A DNA stretch of 35,399 bases from Oscillospiraceae bacterium (lineage in GTDB: Bacteria; Bacillota; Clostridia; Oscillospirales; Oscillospiraceae), in assembly GCA_017452505.1 (NCBI GenBank), contig JAFTMI010000021.1:1-35399 (forward strand). Reading direction: 5' to 3'. Positions 13,277 to 23,285 of this stretch are shown here, in pieces. Position numbers and translations under genes: made by a program. Numbering within the stretch: the stretch's first letter is position 1; every line of letters starts with the position of its first letter. The notes beneath the pieces were generated by a model. It was not told the origin of the DNA and ran no database searches. It saw only the letters and a program-made list of their open reading frames with translations.

Positions 13277-13424
13277 CGGTCATTGCGAACCAGTGCGCCA
13301 CAGCGACGCGCTAAGAGCCGCCGCTTTGCGGCGGTTGCGCTCTGCACGCGCCTGCTGGCGCAGTGGTGTGGCAATCTCCTTCTTACAAGGGGATTCCCAC
13401 GGGCTAAAGCCCTCGGAATGACCG
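13277..13424. repeat. REP-like intergenic element, long form
   Basis: A 148-bp element bounded by perfect 8-bp inverted repeats CGGTCATT (13277-13284) and AATGACCG (13417-13424), with AAAAAT before and TTTTTG after, so it doubles as a bidirectional terminator for the convergent genes on either side. Internal palindromes include CCGCCG-CTTTG-CGGCGG, ATTGCGAACCAGTGCGCC facing GGCGCAGTGGTGTGGCAAT, and ATTCCCACGGGC-TAAA-GCCCTCGGAAT. It shares GTCATTGCGA, CACAGCGACG and GTGGCAATCTC with the shorter copy at 3369-3404, so it looks like that unit carrying an extra core. No coding capacity. Confidence 0.85.
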
Positions 13425-13432
13425 TTTTTGTC

Positions 13433-14149
13433 TTATTCTTCTGTCAGGAATTTGAAAATCTCCGGGAGCATATCGTCCACCTCCGGGTGGAACTGGACAC
13501 CTAAGATATTGCTGCCGTTATCCAGGCCCTCGATGGTGCCTGTGCCGTCGGTTGCCCAGGCATTCACCGTCAGCGCTTCTGCCGGATCTTCTACCCGCCA
13601 ATGGTGGAAGCTTGCCACACGCGCTTTCGTTCTGCCCAGCAAACGGTTCAGCACAGTGCCGGGTACTACATCCACATCGTGCTTGGCAGTGTCCTTCCCC
13701 TGCTGCAGATGGTCGTAGTCTATCAACCAATGACCCTCCACGCGCTTCAGCAGATCGTGGCCCACCTCTTTGTTGTAGAACAGGTCCATGATATTCTCAA
13801 GAACATCGCCCTCCAAACCCATATCCGCCACCATTTTCCGCATAGCATAATACCGGTGGATCAGCTGCATACCCAGGCAAATGCCCAAGTATTTCTTGCC
13901 GGTATTATAGGCGTGGTCGATCACCTGGAAATGGTAGGGCCACATTTGGGTGCCACCCTGGGCGACAAAGCCGTCACACATCTCCAGCTGCTCCTGGGTA
14001 AGCCGACCGTCCACAGGTGCCAGGCACACAGGAATACAGCCGGCCTCCAGTACCCGCTTGGTATAATTGTTGCCCAAGGTATATGTATCGCGCTTTTCCG
14101 GATCAAAAAGGATGCCAAACGGGAGAATGCCGATTACTTTCTTTTTCAT
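13433..14149 (-). CDS. Class I glutamine amidotransferase-like hydrolase (peptidase C26/PuuD type)
   Basis: Cytoplasmic protein of 238 residues with the GATase1 triad: Cys91 in GICLGMQLIHRYY, and His221/Glu223 in GVQFHPEVDDML. GCIPVCLAP and MCDGFVAQGGTQMWPYHF match the gamma-glutamyl-GABA hydrolase group, which cuts gamma-glutamyl amides. KARVASFHHWRVEDPAEALTVNAWATDG replaces the usual NSxHHQ motif with SFHHWR, so substrate preference may differ. It is transcribed alone, convergent with the MBL-fold gene. Its start has a modest AAGGGAAG site. No polyamine genes lie nearby, so a putrescine pathway role is not supported by context. Confidence 0.9.
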   Translation of the reverse strand: MKKKVIGILPFGILFDPEKRDTYTLGNNYTKRVLEAGCIPVCLAPVDGRLTQEQLEMCDGFVAQGGTQMWPYHFQVIDHAYNTGKKYLGICLGMQLIHRYYAMRKMVADMGLEGDVLENIMDLFYNKEVGHDLLKRVEGHWLIDYDHLQQGKDTAKHDVDVVPGTVLNRLLGRTKARVASFHHWRVEDPAEALTVNAWATDGTGTIEGLDNGSNILGVQFHPEVDDMLPEIFKFLTEE

Positions 14150-14178
14150 AAGGTTACTTCCCTTCCGCGTTTTTTATC

Positions 14179-14206
14179 ATTATAGACGTTTTCCTAAATA
14201 AGCCAA
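14179..14206 (-). promoter_or_regulatory. Promoter of the glutamine amidotransferase gene
   Basis: TTGGCT (14201-14206), 16-bp spacer, TATAAT (14179-14184). Confidence 0.65.
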
Positions 14207-14215
14207 TTCCTTTGC

Positions 14216-14243
14216 TTGCAAAATGGCGAAAATCTGCTATGCT
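14216..14243 (+). promoter_or_regulatory. Promoter of sfsA
   Basis: TTGCAA (14216-14221), 16-bp spacer, TATGCT (14238-14243), 19 bases ahead of the sfsA ATG. Confidence 0.7.
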
Positions 14244-14262
14244 ATTAAAAAGAGGTGTGCTT

Positions 14263-14940
14263 ATGGAATACAAAAACATCGTGCCGGGGGTGTTTTTTGC
14301 CCGGCCCAACCGATTCATTGCCCATATTGAAATTGACGGCAAGGAAGAAATCTGCCATGTCAAAAACACCGGCCGCTGCCGGGAGCTGCTTCCCGTGGGC
14401 GCAAAGGTTTGGTGCGAAAAATCCGATAACCCAGCCCGGAAAACCGGGTATGATTTGATCGCCGTGCAAAAGGGACACCGGCTCATCAATATGGACTCCC
14501 AAGCCCCCAACGCTGCCGCTAGGCAGTGGCTGGAAAAGGGCGGATTGGGGCAAATTGAAAACTTAAAACCTGAGAGCCGCCAGGGAGATTCCCGGTTCGA
14601 TTTTTCTTTCACCCGGGACGGCAAAGCCTGTTTTTTAGAGGTCAAAGGTGTGACCTTGGAAAACGACGGCGTATGCGCCTTCCCCGATGCCCCCACCACC
14701 CGTGGTGCCAAGCATTTACGGGAACTGACCAACCTTGCAAAAGAGGGTTATGGCGCTTATGTTCTGTTTGTCATTCAGATGGCAGATGTAAAATACCTGC
14801 ACCCCAATGACATAACCGACCCGGATTTTGGCGCAGCCCTCCGGGATGCCGCCGCTGCGGGTGTGCAGATTTTAGCAATGGATTGCAATGTAACACCGGA
14901 AACCATGACCCTGCGTTCCCCTGTAGAAGTCCGGTTATAA
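14263..14940 (+). CDS. sfsA: DNA/RNA nuclease SfsA
   Basis: Protein of 225 residues, the usual length for SfsA. The N-terminal OB-like part reads NIVPGVFFARPNRFIAHIE, then CHVKNTGRCRELLPVGAKVW; the nuclease core contains SRFDFSFTRDGKACFLEVKGVTLENDG (PD-(D/E)xK-like Glu/Lys), FPDAPTTRGAKHLREL and YVLFVIQMADVKYLHPN. SfsA was first described in E. coli as a sugar fermentation stimulation protein and later assigned nuclease activity. The start at 14263 has AGAGGTG five bases upstream; longer in-frame starts have no site. It is a single-gene unit, and a hairpin repeat and a bidirectional terminator follow. Confidence 0.95.
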   Translation: MEYKNIVPGVFFARPNRFIAHIEIDGKEEICHVKNTGRCRELLPVGAKVWCEKSDNPARKTGYDLIAVQKGHRLINMDSQAPNAAARQWLEKGGLGQIENLKPESRQGDSRFDFSFTRDGKACFLEVKGVTLENDGVCAFPDAPTTRGAKHLRELTNLAKEGYGAYVLFVIQMADVKYLHPNDITDPDFGAALRDAAAAGVQILAMDCNVTPETMTLRSPVEVRL

Positions 14941-14950
14941 CAGGTAAATA

Positions 14951-15063
14951 GCCTTCCCCTCGAGGGGAAGGTGCCCCAGTGCACACACTGGGGCGGATGA
15001 GGTGTTTTTTACTTTCCACCTCATCAGTCACCTACGGTGACAGCTTCTCCTCAAGGAGAAGCC
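14951..15063. repeat. Multi-hairpin intergenic repeat, copy 1
   Basis: A 113-bp chain of hairpins: CCTTCCCCT/AGGGGAAGG, GCCCCAGTG/CACTGGGGC (approximate), GATGAGGTG/CACCTCATC across a T-rich loop, GTCACC/GGTGAC, and CTTCTCCT/AGGAGAAG. It starts with GCCTTCCCC and ends with AGGAGAAGCC. The ends and GGATGAGGTG block are shared with 20785-20929. No coding capacity; it is a non-autonomous palindromic repeat of the kind frequent in gut Clostridia. Confidence 0.85.
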
Positions 15064-15064
15064 T

Positions 15065-15102
15065 AAAAAAACACGGCAACAAAATCGTTGCCGTGTTTTT
15101 TT
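15065..15102. terminator. Bidirectional terminator between sfsA and the MATE gene
   Basis: Stem AAAAAACACGGCAAC (15066-15080) / GTTGCCGTGTTTTTT (15087-15101) with a 6-nt loop; A- and T-runs on both sides serve the convergent genes. Confidence 0.92.
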
Positions 15103-15104
15103 AA

Positions 15105-16463
15105 TTACACCAAACGCTTGTGGATCCATTTACCGCTGCGGTAGCGCATAATATTGACGACGGTACGGACAAACCAGTCTGCCCACATACCGATGTAAAT
15201 ACACAGAGGGCCAAGCTCCGGCTTTATCCAATAGGCCACAAAGCTGAAGCCCACACGGCACACAAACATACAAATGCCGGAGAAGATCATTGTAAAGCGA
15301 ATATCTCCCGCTGCCCGGAAGCCGTTGGCGGGTGTAAAAGAGAGAGAATACAGGCTAAAAATCGAAGCCAACGCGCCCACACCAGTGTAGTAAGCGGTCA
15401 TCTTCAGGGTTTCCGGTTCAAAATCATACAACCGTACCAGGCCGCCCCGGAAGAAATAGATTCCGGAAAACAGCACCAGCATAACACCGGTGGCAGCGCC
15501 TGACAGCTTTTTCATATTCAGCTTTGCCTGTTCCACTTCGCCTGCGCCAATGCACTGACCCACCGTGGTAAGCATAACGGTACCGAAGCTGATAATCACT
15601 GTCCAGCCGATATTGTTGATGGTGTAGGATGCAGAATAGGCCGCAATGGCAGCCGTGCCAAAACCGGCAAGCAGTCCGGAAATCAGCACCTTGCCCAAAT
15701 GAAAAAGGCTGTTTTCCGTGCTGTTGGTGATGCCGATACGGAACACTCGACGCAGAATATCTTTATCCAGCCGAAACTTGAGCAGATCTTCAAAATGGGC
15801 TGTCAAAGATTCCTTGCGAGCAAACCACATACCCCCAGCCGCATAGATCACCCGGCTCAGACTCGTAGCAATGGCCGCACCGGCCACGCCCATATGGAAA
15901 CCATAAATTAAGGCAGCATTGCCGATGACATTGAAAATATTCATAACGATCACAACCGCCACTGCCTGACGGTTTTTTCTTTGCGACCGCAGCACTGCAG
16001 TAGAGGACGCACCTATGGCAAAGAACGGAAAACCTAAGAGGGTAAACATGAAATAGGTGCTGGCATTTTGGAACACATCCGCTTCCAGCTGGCCATAAAC
16101 CAGCCTCAGAACCTGATTCCGGAAGCAAAGCAAGACCAGCATCATTCCCGTTGCCACAGCAGTTGCCAGGTATAAAAGCTGATTTGTGCTGACACAGGCT
16201 TTTTTATAATTCCTGCTGCCAATATACTGGGAAGTGATTACACTGCCGCCATTGGCCATACCGGTAAAGGCTGTGATAAACAGCAAGTTGATGGTATCCA
16301 CCAAAGAGACTGCGCTCACCGCCGCCTCACCGGCAGACGACACCATCACCGAGTCCACCAGGCCCGCCACGATGGCCAAAAGGCCGGACAGCATCTCCGG
16401 GATCACCATTGCCGCCAACATTTTATTGGTAAATAGTAGCGGCTTTTGGTCTGTCAGTTTCAT
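15105..16463 (-). CDS. MATE-family efflux transporter
   Basis: Membrane protein of 452 residues with about twelve hydrophobic helices in two related halves, as in the MatE family (NorM/DinF). Typical segments: MVIPEMLSGLLAIVAGLVDSVMVSSAGEAAVSAVSLVDTINLLF (first half), NVIGNAALIYGFHMGVAGAAIATSLSRVIY, and TVGQCIGAGEVEQAKLN, the usual loop after the seventh helix region. It would export drugs or metabolites with Na+ or H+; the substrate is unknown. The start has AGGAGG eight bases upstream. It is a single-gene unit with its own promoter and a shared terminator with sfsA. Confidence 0.93.
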   Translation of the reverse strand: MKLTDQKPLLFTNKMLAAMVIPEMLSGLLAIVAGLVDSVMVSSAGEAAVSAVSLVDTINLLFITAFTGMANGGSVITSQYIGSRNYKKACVSTNQLLYLATAVATGMMLVLLCFRNQVLRLVYGQLEADVFQNASTYFMFTLLGFPFFAIGASSTAVLRSQRKNRQAVAVVIVMNIFNVIGNAALIYGFHMGVAGAAIATSLSRVIYAAGGMWFARKESLTAHFEDLLKFRLDKDILRRVFRIGITNSTENSLFHLGKVLISGLLAGFGTAAIAAYSASYTINNIGWTVIISFGTVMLTTVGQCIGAGEVEQAKLNMKKLSGAATGVMLVLFSGIYFFRGGLVRLYDFEPETLKMTAYYTGVGALASIFSLYSLSFTPANGFRAAGDIRFTMIFSGICMFVCRVGFSFVAYWIKPELGPLCIYIGMWADWFVRTVVNIMRYRSGKWIHKRLV

Positions 16464-16503
16464 AGATAAACCCTCCTACAAAAGGCATACTCTATTCACC
16501 CGT

Positions 16504-16531
16504 ATCATACTCCTTTTATTTCTTTTGTCAA
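16504..16531 (-). promoter_or_regulatory. Promoter of the MATE gene
   Basis: TTGACA (16526-16531), 16-bp spacer, TATGAT (16504-16509). Confidence 0.75.
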
Positions 16532-16544
16532 CCCCCTAAAACAG

Positions 16545-16583
16545 AAAAAACGGCAATGACATTCGGGGTCATTGCCGTTTTTT
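16545..16583 (-). terminator. Terminator of the ATP synthase operon
   Basis: AAAAAACGGCAATGAC (16545-16560) pairs fully with GTCATTGCCGTTTTTT (16568-16583) across a 7-nt loop, ten bases after the atpC stop. Confidence 0.93.
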
Positions 16584-16592
16584 GACATTTTC

Positions 16593-17003
16593 TTATTTTG
16601 GCTTGTATGCCGCCACGCTCTGGCGGATCAACGCACGCTTCAAACGGGCTTCAGCCAAACGAATATCCGTGTTGCTGGAGGTTTTATCTGCAAGGATCTC
16701 CTTGGCTCGCTCCTCCGATGCATGGGCACGGGCAGTGTCGATCTGGTCCGCCCATTCAAAGGTAGTGGGCACTAACTTCACATTTCCGTCCAGCACGGTC
16801 AGCATTCCGCCGATGCAAGCGCCATAGCGCTTTTCCCCATCGATCTTCACCGTGGCCATACCCATTCCCAAGGGAGCAACGCAGTTCATATGCCCGGCCA
16901 AAATACCTAAATCGCCGCTGACTGCGCGGACGATCAGCTCCTCCGCCTGACCTTCAAACTGCAGGCCGTCGGAGGTTACAATTTTCAAAGAAAAGGTGTT
17001 CAT
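16593..17003 (-). CDS. atpC: ATP synthase F1 epsilon subunit
   Basis: Protein of 136 residues: N-terminal beta-sandwich (FSLKIVTSDGLQFEGQAEELIVRAVSGDLGILAGHMNCVAPL, the family's GxxGILxxH pattern) and a C-terminal two-helix domain (ARAHASEERAKEIL ... IRLAEARLKRALIRQ). It belongs to the rotor stalk and regulates ATP hydrolysis. The start has AAGGGGAG six bases upstream. Unusually, it does not follow atpD directly: a hydrolase gene ends 18 bases upstream and an NlpC/P60-like gene lies before that, all on the same strand and without a visible terminator between. Confidence 0.95.
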   Translation of the reverse strand: MNTFSLKIVTSDGLQFEGQAEELIVRAVSGDLGILAGHMNCVAPLGMGMATVKIDGEKRYGACIGGMLTVLDGNVKLVPTTFEWADQIDTARAHASEERAKEILADKTSSNTDIRLAEARLKRALIRQSVAAYKPK

Positions 17004-17021
17004 AGGGTCTCCCCTTTCAAA

Positions 17022-17825
17022 TTACTTGCTAAAATGCTCGATTGTGATACGGGCAATGGTAGCCCGGTGCATGGGGAACATATGGCCGTCCTCCAGCAGA
17101 TGGCAGGTTGCATCAAATCCGGCCTTCTTCATTTCTTCCACCAGCGGACCCATTTTTGTAGAGGTTGTATCCTTGACGCCGTCGATGAACGCCATAGGCA
17201 CACGCTTATCCCAGGAAGCCATCAGATTGCGGAAATTCCACTTTTCTGCATTTTCCGCAGCATCCTCTTCCAGGGCATTTTCCGAAGCAAGGTTAAAATA
17301 ACCGCTTTCCTTGCAGGCCATTACGCTGTCGAAATTGGGGCGGTTATACAGGTACTGATAGCCGGCATCGTAAGGTGCCATCAGCACCGCGCCGCTGACC
17401 TTCAGACCGCACGCCATAGCGTTCAGCGCAGAGAAGCCGCCCATGCTGTGACCGAACAGGAAGACCTTCTGGGGGTCTATGCGGTATGTGTCTGCCTTTG
17501 CCCGCAGGAAGTCTACCGCGGAGATCACATCCTCAATGTTGTGGGACAAAAGGTAGTCACCGTGACTGCCCCAAACGCCCCGATAGGACATCACAGCCAC
17601 TGCAAAGCCGTTAGCCCGCAACGCCTCACCGATGTCTAAGTTCTTATCGCCGCCGGGATGGCCGTGGAGCATCAGCACCACAGGGCAGCGGCTTTCCTTG
17701 TCAAAGAAATCCGGCAGCAGAAGTCTGCCGAACAGACGGCTGCCGTGGCTGTCAAAGGTAATATAAGTGCCGTGGGCAGGTTCTACTGCCTCCGGGTTTC
17801 CGTCTTTCAACAAGTAAAGATCCAT
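17022..17825 (-). CDS. Alpha/beta hydrolase inside the ATP synthase operon
   Basis: Soluble protein of 267 residues with the alpha/beta-hydrolase layout: oxyanion loop HGHPGG (54-59), nucleophile elbow GHSMGG (Ser127), probable acid Asp219 in IDGVKD and His248 in EDGHMF. It fits the dienelactone-hydrolase/serine-aminopeptidase-like group; substrate unknown, no signal peptide. The start was set at ATG 17825, seven bases after the upstream stop, with GTGAGGA four bases before it; a longer frame would run into the preceding gene. It is co-directional with the ATPase genes and lies between the NlpC/P60-like gene and atpC, so it is probably transcribed with them. Confidence 0.88.
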   Translation of the reverse strand: MDLYLLKDGNPEAVEPAHGTYITFDSHGSRLFGRLLLPDFFDKESRCPVVLMLHGHPGGDKNLDIGEALRANGFAVAVMSYRGVWGSHGDYLLSHNIEDVISAVDFLRAKADTYRIDPQKVFLFGHSMGGFSALNAMACGLKVSGAVLMAPYDAGYQYLYNRPNFDSVMACKESGYFNLASENALEEDAAENAEKWNFRNLMASWDKRVPMAFIDGVKDTTSTKMGPLVEEMKKAGFDATCHLLEDGHMFPMHRATIARITIEHFSK

Positions 17826-17832
17826 ACAATCC

Positions 17833-19341
17833 TCACAATCCCTGTGCAGGCCGCAAAAGCAGGAACGCAAAGCGGCCAAACAGACTGTCTATAAATGTAT
17901 CCATCTCTTCGCCGGAAATACTGCGGTTCTTTCCACCTGCTTCAAAGCAGCCGATCAGCTTTTCACCGTCAAAGAATGCGCTGTAGGCAACATCTCCAAA
18001 GCTGTCCTCCAGGCAAAGGAGTACATCGCCGGGGAGCAGATCAGCTGTAGAAATAAATGTAGTCCGCACATAGCTTCCGGCGGCCATTTCCGGGGTGATT
18101 ACATTCTTGCCGCCAAAACCGGTGTAGACCGCCAGGTCTTCAAAGGGCTTTTGGGGGCGGCGGGAAATCACATCGCCGGCGGGGGTATCATGGTAGCAGA
18201 ATTTGCCCCAGCTGTAATGCTTTTGCACCGGGTCTATTTGAATACCCAATCGTCCATAAGCCTTGGCAGCAGCGGCAATGGCAGTTTTGCCTTTGGAAAT
18301 TTCTTCCAAAGCAGTTTCTTTTACCTGCTGCCACTGGTTATCGGTCATCTGCCGACCCAAAAGAACCGGATGGGCATAGATGATCAAATCATTGACTGTC
18401 ACCACCGGGCCTTCCAACTGAATCGCGGTGTTGGCCTTGTCCACAGTGGCAGAGAAAGTCACGCGCTTTTCTTCGCCGGCCTGCAAAGTAAATTCCGCCT
18501 TGCCCTCACCGGCAAAAGTCGTACCGGCAGGCGCAGCAAAGGTCACAGCAATCTCTCTTGCATCGTCATTTTGATTACGGACGATCACGGTATAATCTAC
18601 TTTACCGCCGGGATAAGCCTGGCGCAAGCCGGGCGCAGAGTTTTCCACTGCGCACCACAGATCCTTGGCGCGCCCCATACGCAGCTTTGCCTGGGGCAGG
18701 ATATCTCCCACAATTTCTAGAGGCCGGTGAATTGAGAAACGCTTAATATTTTCGTGAAACAGGCCCTTGTTGCTCTCCCAATCCTCCTGGGTCAGGGGGA
18801 ATTTCACATCCAATGTGTCACGCCACCACAGGCCGCGCTCGTAAAGCTGGTTCTTGCATTCCTCGTAATTATAGCTGTTTTTCATTTTGGGCGGGGTTGT
18901 GCATTCGGTGTAGCGCCCCTCACCCAGGTACATAACGATATGACCGCTGCCCGTATACCGCTGCCAGGTGATCAGATCACCGGGCTGCAAAATCGCATAC
19001 ATCTCATCCTTGACCCGCTGAATATCTGCAAAGGTCTCCTCGTGGGTCAGGTTATACAGATATTTCCGGGGCTCCATCTGATCCACCATGATCCAAGTCA
19101 GATCGGAGGGCAGCTCATAGCCAAAAGCAGTCAAATAAATGGCGCTCATATATCCGGAGCAATCCAAAAAATGGGTATACTGACTGTTACCGGCCTCCGG
19201 AGGCAGATACTTTCTGCGCCGGGGTGTGACCTGGATCAGACGGTCCATACTCCGTTGGTCATACTGGGTGTAAGCGCCACGGTCATAAAAAGCTTTCGCC
19301 ACAGTCAGCACCGCTTGCTGCTTTTGCTCCATAGAATCCAT
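17833..19341 (-). CDS. NlpC/P60-like cysteine-hydrolase protein inside the ATP synthase operon
   Basis: Protein of 502 residues. The N-terminal part has the NlpC/P60 arrangement: Cys61 in FLDCSGYMSAIYL, PGDLITWQ (120-126) and His134 in GSGHIVMYLGEG. A middle beta-rich region (about 240-300, GGKVDYTVIVRNQNDDAREI) looks like a CARDB/DUF11-type domain. The C-terminal part repeats the pattern LLPGDVLLCLEDSFGDVAYSAFF without an obvious catalytic Cys/His, suggesting a degenerate second NlpC-like domain. There is no signal peptide or membrane helix, odd for a wall hydrolase, so it may act on cytoplasmic substrates. It starts two bases after the atpD stop with GAGGAG upstream. Function otherwise unknown. 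Confidence 0.8.
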   Translation of the reverse strand: MDSMEQKQQAVLTVAKAFYDRGAYTQYDQRSMDRLIQVTPRRRKYLPPEAGNSQYTHFLDCSGYMSAIYLTAFGYELPSDLTWIMVDQMEPRKYLYNLTHEETFADIQRVKDEMYAILQPGDLITWQRYTGSGHIVMYLGEGRYTECTTPPKMKNSYNYEECKNQLYERGLWWRDTLDVKFPLTQEDWESNKGLFHENIKRFSIHRPLEIVGDILPQAKLRMGRAKDLWCAVENSAPGLRQAYPGGKVDYTVIVRNQNDDAREIAVTFAAPAGTTFAGEGKAEFTLQAGEEKRVTFSATVDKANTAIQLEGPVVTVNDLIIYAHPVLLGRQMTDNQWQQVKETALEEISKGKTAIAAAAKAYGRLGIQIDPVQKHYSWGKFCYHDTPAGDVISRRPQKPFEDLAVYTGFGGKNVITPEMAAGSYVRTTFISTADLLPGDVLLCLEDSFGDVAYSAFFDGEKLIGCFEAGGKNRSISGEEMDTFIDSLFGRFAFLLLRPAQGL

Positions 19342-19343
19342 TT

Positions 19344-20929
<1,586 letters not shown>

Positions 20930-20932
20930 TCA

Positions 20933-21775
20933 TTAAGAACCGGCAATAATTTCGGTAATTTCTTGGGTGATGGCGGCTTGTCTTGCCCGGTTGAACTGCA
21001 GGCTGAGGCCCTCGATCATCTCCTGGGCATTTTGGGTAGCCGCATCCATTGCGGTACGGCGGGCCGCCTGCTCGGAGGCACGGCTCTCGCACAGCGCACC
21101 ATACAGCACACCGCCCAAATATTCCGGCACGATGGCTGCAAACACAGTTTCGCTGTCCGGCTCATAAAGCATTTCCTGCACTGTGCCGGAGGGGGCATCT
21201 CCCTGCTTTTCCAAAGGCAGAAGCTGCAAGCAGCGGGTCTCCTGGGAAAGCACGGAACGAAAATCCGTATACACCACATATACTTTATCGTACTCGCCCT
21301 GCAAATAGGCCTTGCAAAGCTGCTTTGCAACAGAGAAGCAATCGCCGATACTGACAGTTTCGGCAGTGGTGTAATTCTCCGTCAGCACAGGGATTTTGTG
21401 GGCCTTAAAATAGTCCGCGCCCTTTTTGCCGATGGGCAAAATGGCAGCATTCTTGCCCTCCATTTGGGCGCTTAGCAGCTTCAGCACATTGCTGTTGTAG
21501 CCGCCGGCCAAGCCCCGGTCACCGGAAATCACGATAAAGGCCGCCTTATTGCCACTTCTTCCCGCAAGGTAGGGGGAAGAAAAATCCCGATCGTGATTCA
21601 CGATATCCCACATGGTAGCGTACAGGGTCTCAAAATAGGGGCGGCAGTTCAACGCCTGGGACTGGGCCTTGCGCAGCTTGGCGCTGGCCACCATCTCCAT
21701 AGCCCGGGTGATCTGCCGGGTGGACTCCATGCTGCGAATGCGGGTTTTGATTTCTTTGGTAGAAACACCTGCCAT
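20933..21775 (-). CDS. atpG: ATP synthase F1 gamma subunit
   Basis: Protein of 280 residues forming the central rotor shaft. N-terminal helix GVSTKEIKTRIRSMESTRQITRAMEMVASAKLRKAQ, central FIVISGDRGLAGGYNSNVLKL and C-terminal ASEQAARRTAMDAATQNAQEMIEGLSLQFNRARQAAITQEITEIIAGS match the family over its whole length. The start was set at ATG 21775, directly after the atpA stop; an in-frame GTG three codons upstream overlaps atpA and is possible. It is part of the atp operon; a repeat element follows it. Confidence 0.96.
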   Translation of the reverse strand: MAGVSTKEIKTRIRSMESTRQITRAMEMVASAKLRKAQSQALNCRPYFETLYATMWDIVNHDRDFSSPYLAGRSGNKAAFIVISGDRGLAGGYNSNVLKLLSAQMEGKNAAILPIGKKGADYFKAHKIPVLTENYTTAETVSIGDCFSVAKQLCKAYLQGEYDKVYVVYTDFRSVLSQETRCLQLLPLEKQGDAPSGTVQEMLYEPDSETVFAAIVPEYLGGVLYGALCESRASEQAARRTAMDAATQNAQEMIEGLSLQFNRARQAAITQEITEIIAGS

Positions 21776-21776
21776 A

Positions 21777-23285
21777 TCAGCCACCCATTTCGCTTAGCAG
21801 CTGCTGCAAAGCTTCCTTGATGCTCTCTTCAGCAGCCTCTTCCAGCTTGCCGGTCTCCCGGATGGAAATAAGCGCCTTTTCATAGCGGGTCTCCATCAGC
21901 TCGGACAGCCGCCGCTCAAACTCGGGGATCTTGTCCACTTCCAGGGTGTTCAGCCAGCCGTTTACCACAGCGTACAGAATGCAAACCTGGTGGGCAACCT
22001 CCACAGGGGCATTGTTCTTCTGCTTCAGCACCGCCACGATCCGCTCACCCAAAGCTAGTCTTGCCTTGGTGTCTGCATCCAGGTCAGAACCGAACTGAGC
22101 AAAGCTCTGCAGCTCCCGGTACTGGGAGTACAGCAGCTTCAAAGAACCTGCCACCTTCTTCATGGCCTTGATCTGGGCAGCGCCGCCCACACGGGACACA
22201 GAAATACCCGGGTTCACCGCAGGCATAACGCCGGCATTGAACAGCTCACTTTCCAGGAAGATCTGTCCGTCGGTAATAGAAATAACGTTGGTGGGAATAT
22301 ATGCAGACACGTCACCTGCCTGGGTCTCGATAATGGGCAGAGCGGTCAAGCTGCCGCCGCCGTTCGCTTTCGACATATGGGCAGCCCGCTCCAACAGTCT
22401 GGAGTGGAGATAAAACACGTCGCCGGGGTAAGCTTCCCGTCCGGGAGGACGGCGGATCAGCAGAGAAATGGCACGGTAGGCCACAGCGTGCTTGCTGAGA
22501 TCGTCATAGATCACCAGCACATCCTTGCCTTGCAGCATAAAATGCTCACCCATGGTACAGCCGGTATAGGGGGCAATGTACTGCATAGGCGCCAGCTCCG
22601 ATGCGGTAGCGGAAACCACGGTAGTATAGTCCATTGCGCCGCCCAGGGTCAAGGCATTCACGATCTGGGCCACAGTGGAACGCTTCTGTCCGATGGCCAC
22701 ATAGATACAAATAACATCCTTGCCCTTTTGGTTGAGAATGGTATCGGTGGCAATGGTGGTCTTACCGGTCTGCCGGTCACCGATGATCAGCTCACGCTGA
22801 CCCCGGCCAATGGGGATCATAGAGTCGATGGCCTTGATACCGGTCTGCAAAGGCACATTGACGGGCTCACGCTCGATAATGCCGGGTGCCGGGGATTCGA
22901 TAGGCCGGTAGGCATCCGCCTCAATGGGGCCCTTGCCGTCGATAGGCTCACCCAAGGCGTTCACAACACGGCCGATCAGGCCCTTACCCACAGGCACGGA
23001 CACAACCTTGCCGGTACGCTTGACAGTATCTCCCTCTTTGATGCCGTTGTCGCTGCCCAAAACCACGATGGAGGCAGTATCCTCCTCTAAGTTCTGCGCC
23101 ATACCATAAGCACCGTTGGGGAACTCCACCAGCTCGCCGGCCATACACTTGTCCAGGCCCGACACCTTGGCGATGCCGTCACCGGACAGGATAACCGTAC
23201 CTGTTTCGCTGGTCTGTAATTTATTTTCGTAGTTCTTGATTTGACTACGGATGATTTTCGTAATTTCTTCCGGTCTAAGTTCCAT
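21777..23285 (-). CDS. atpA: ATP synthase F1 alpha subunit
   Basis: Protein of 502 residues with regulatory nucleotide site: P-loop [76 protein letters not shown] and [27 protein letters not shown], all typical. Full family length. The start overlaps the end of atpH by 11 bases with GAGG inside atpH, so the two are translationally coupled. Confidence 0.97.
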   Translation of the reverse strand: MELRPEEITKIIRSQIKNYENKLQTSETGTVILSGDGIAKVSGLDKCMAGELVEFPNGAYGMAQNLEEDTASIVVLGSDNGIKEGDTVKRTGKVVSVPVGKGLIGRVVNALGEPIDGKGPIEADAYRPIESPAPGIIEREPVNVPLQTGIKAIDSMIPIGRGQRELIIGDRQTGKTTIATDTILNQKGKDVICIYVAIGQKRSTVAQIVNALTLGGAMDYTTVVSATASELAPMQYIAPYTGCTMGEHFMLQGKDVLVIYDDLSKHAVAYRAISLLIRRPPGREAYPGDVFYLHSRLLERAAHMSKANGGGSLTALPIIETQAGDVSAYIPTNVISITDGQIFLESELFNAGVMPAVNPGISVSRVGGAAQIKAMKKVAGSLKLLYSQYRELQSFAQFGSDLDADTKARLALGERIVAVLKQKNNAPVEVAHQVCILYAVVNGWLNTLEVDKIPEFERRLSELMETRYEKALISIRETGKLEEAAEESIKEALQQLLSEMGG

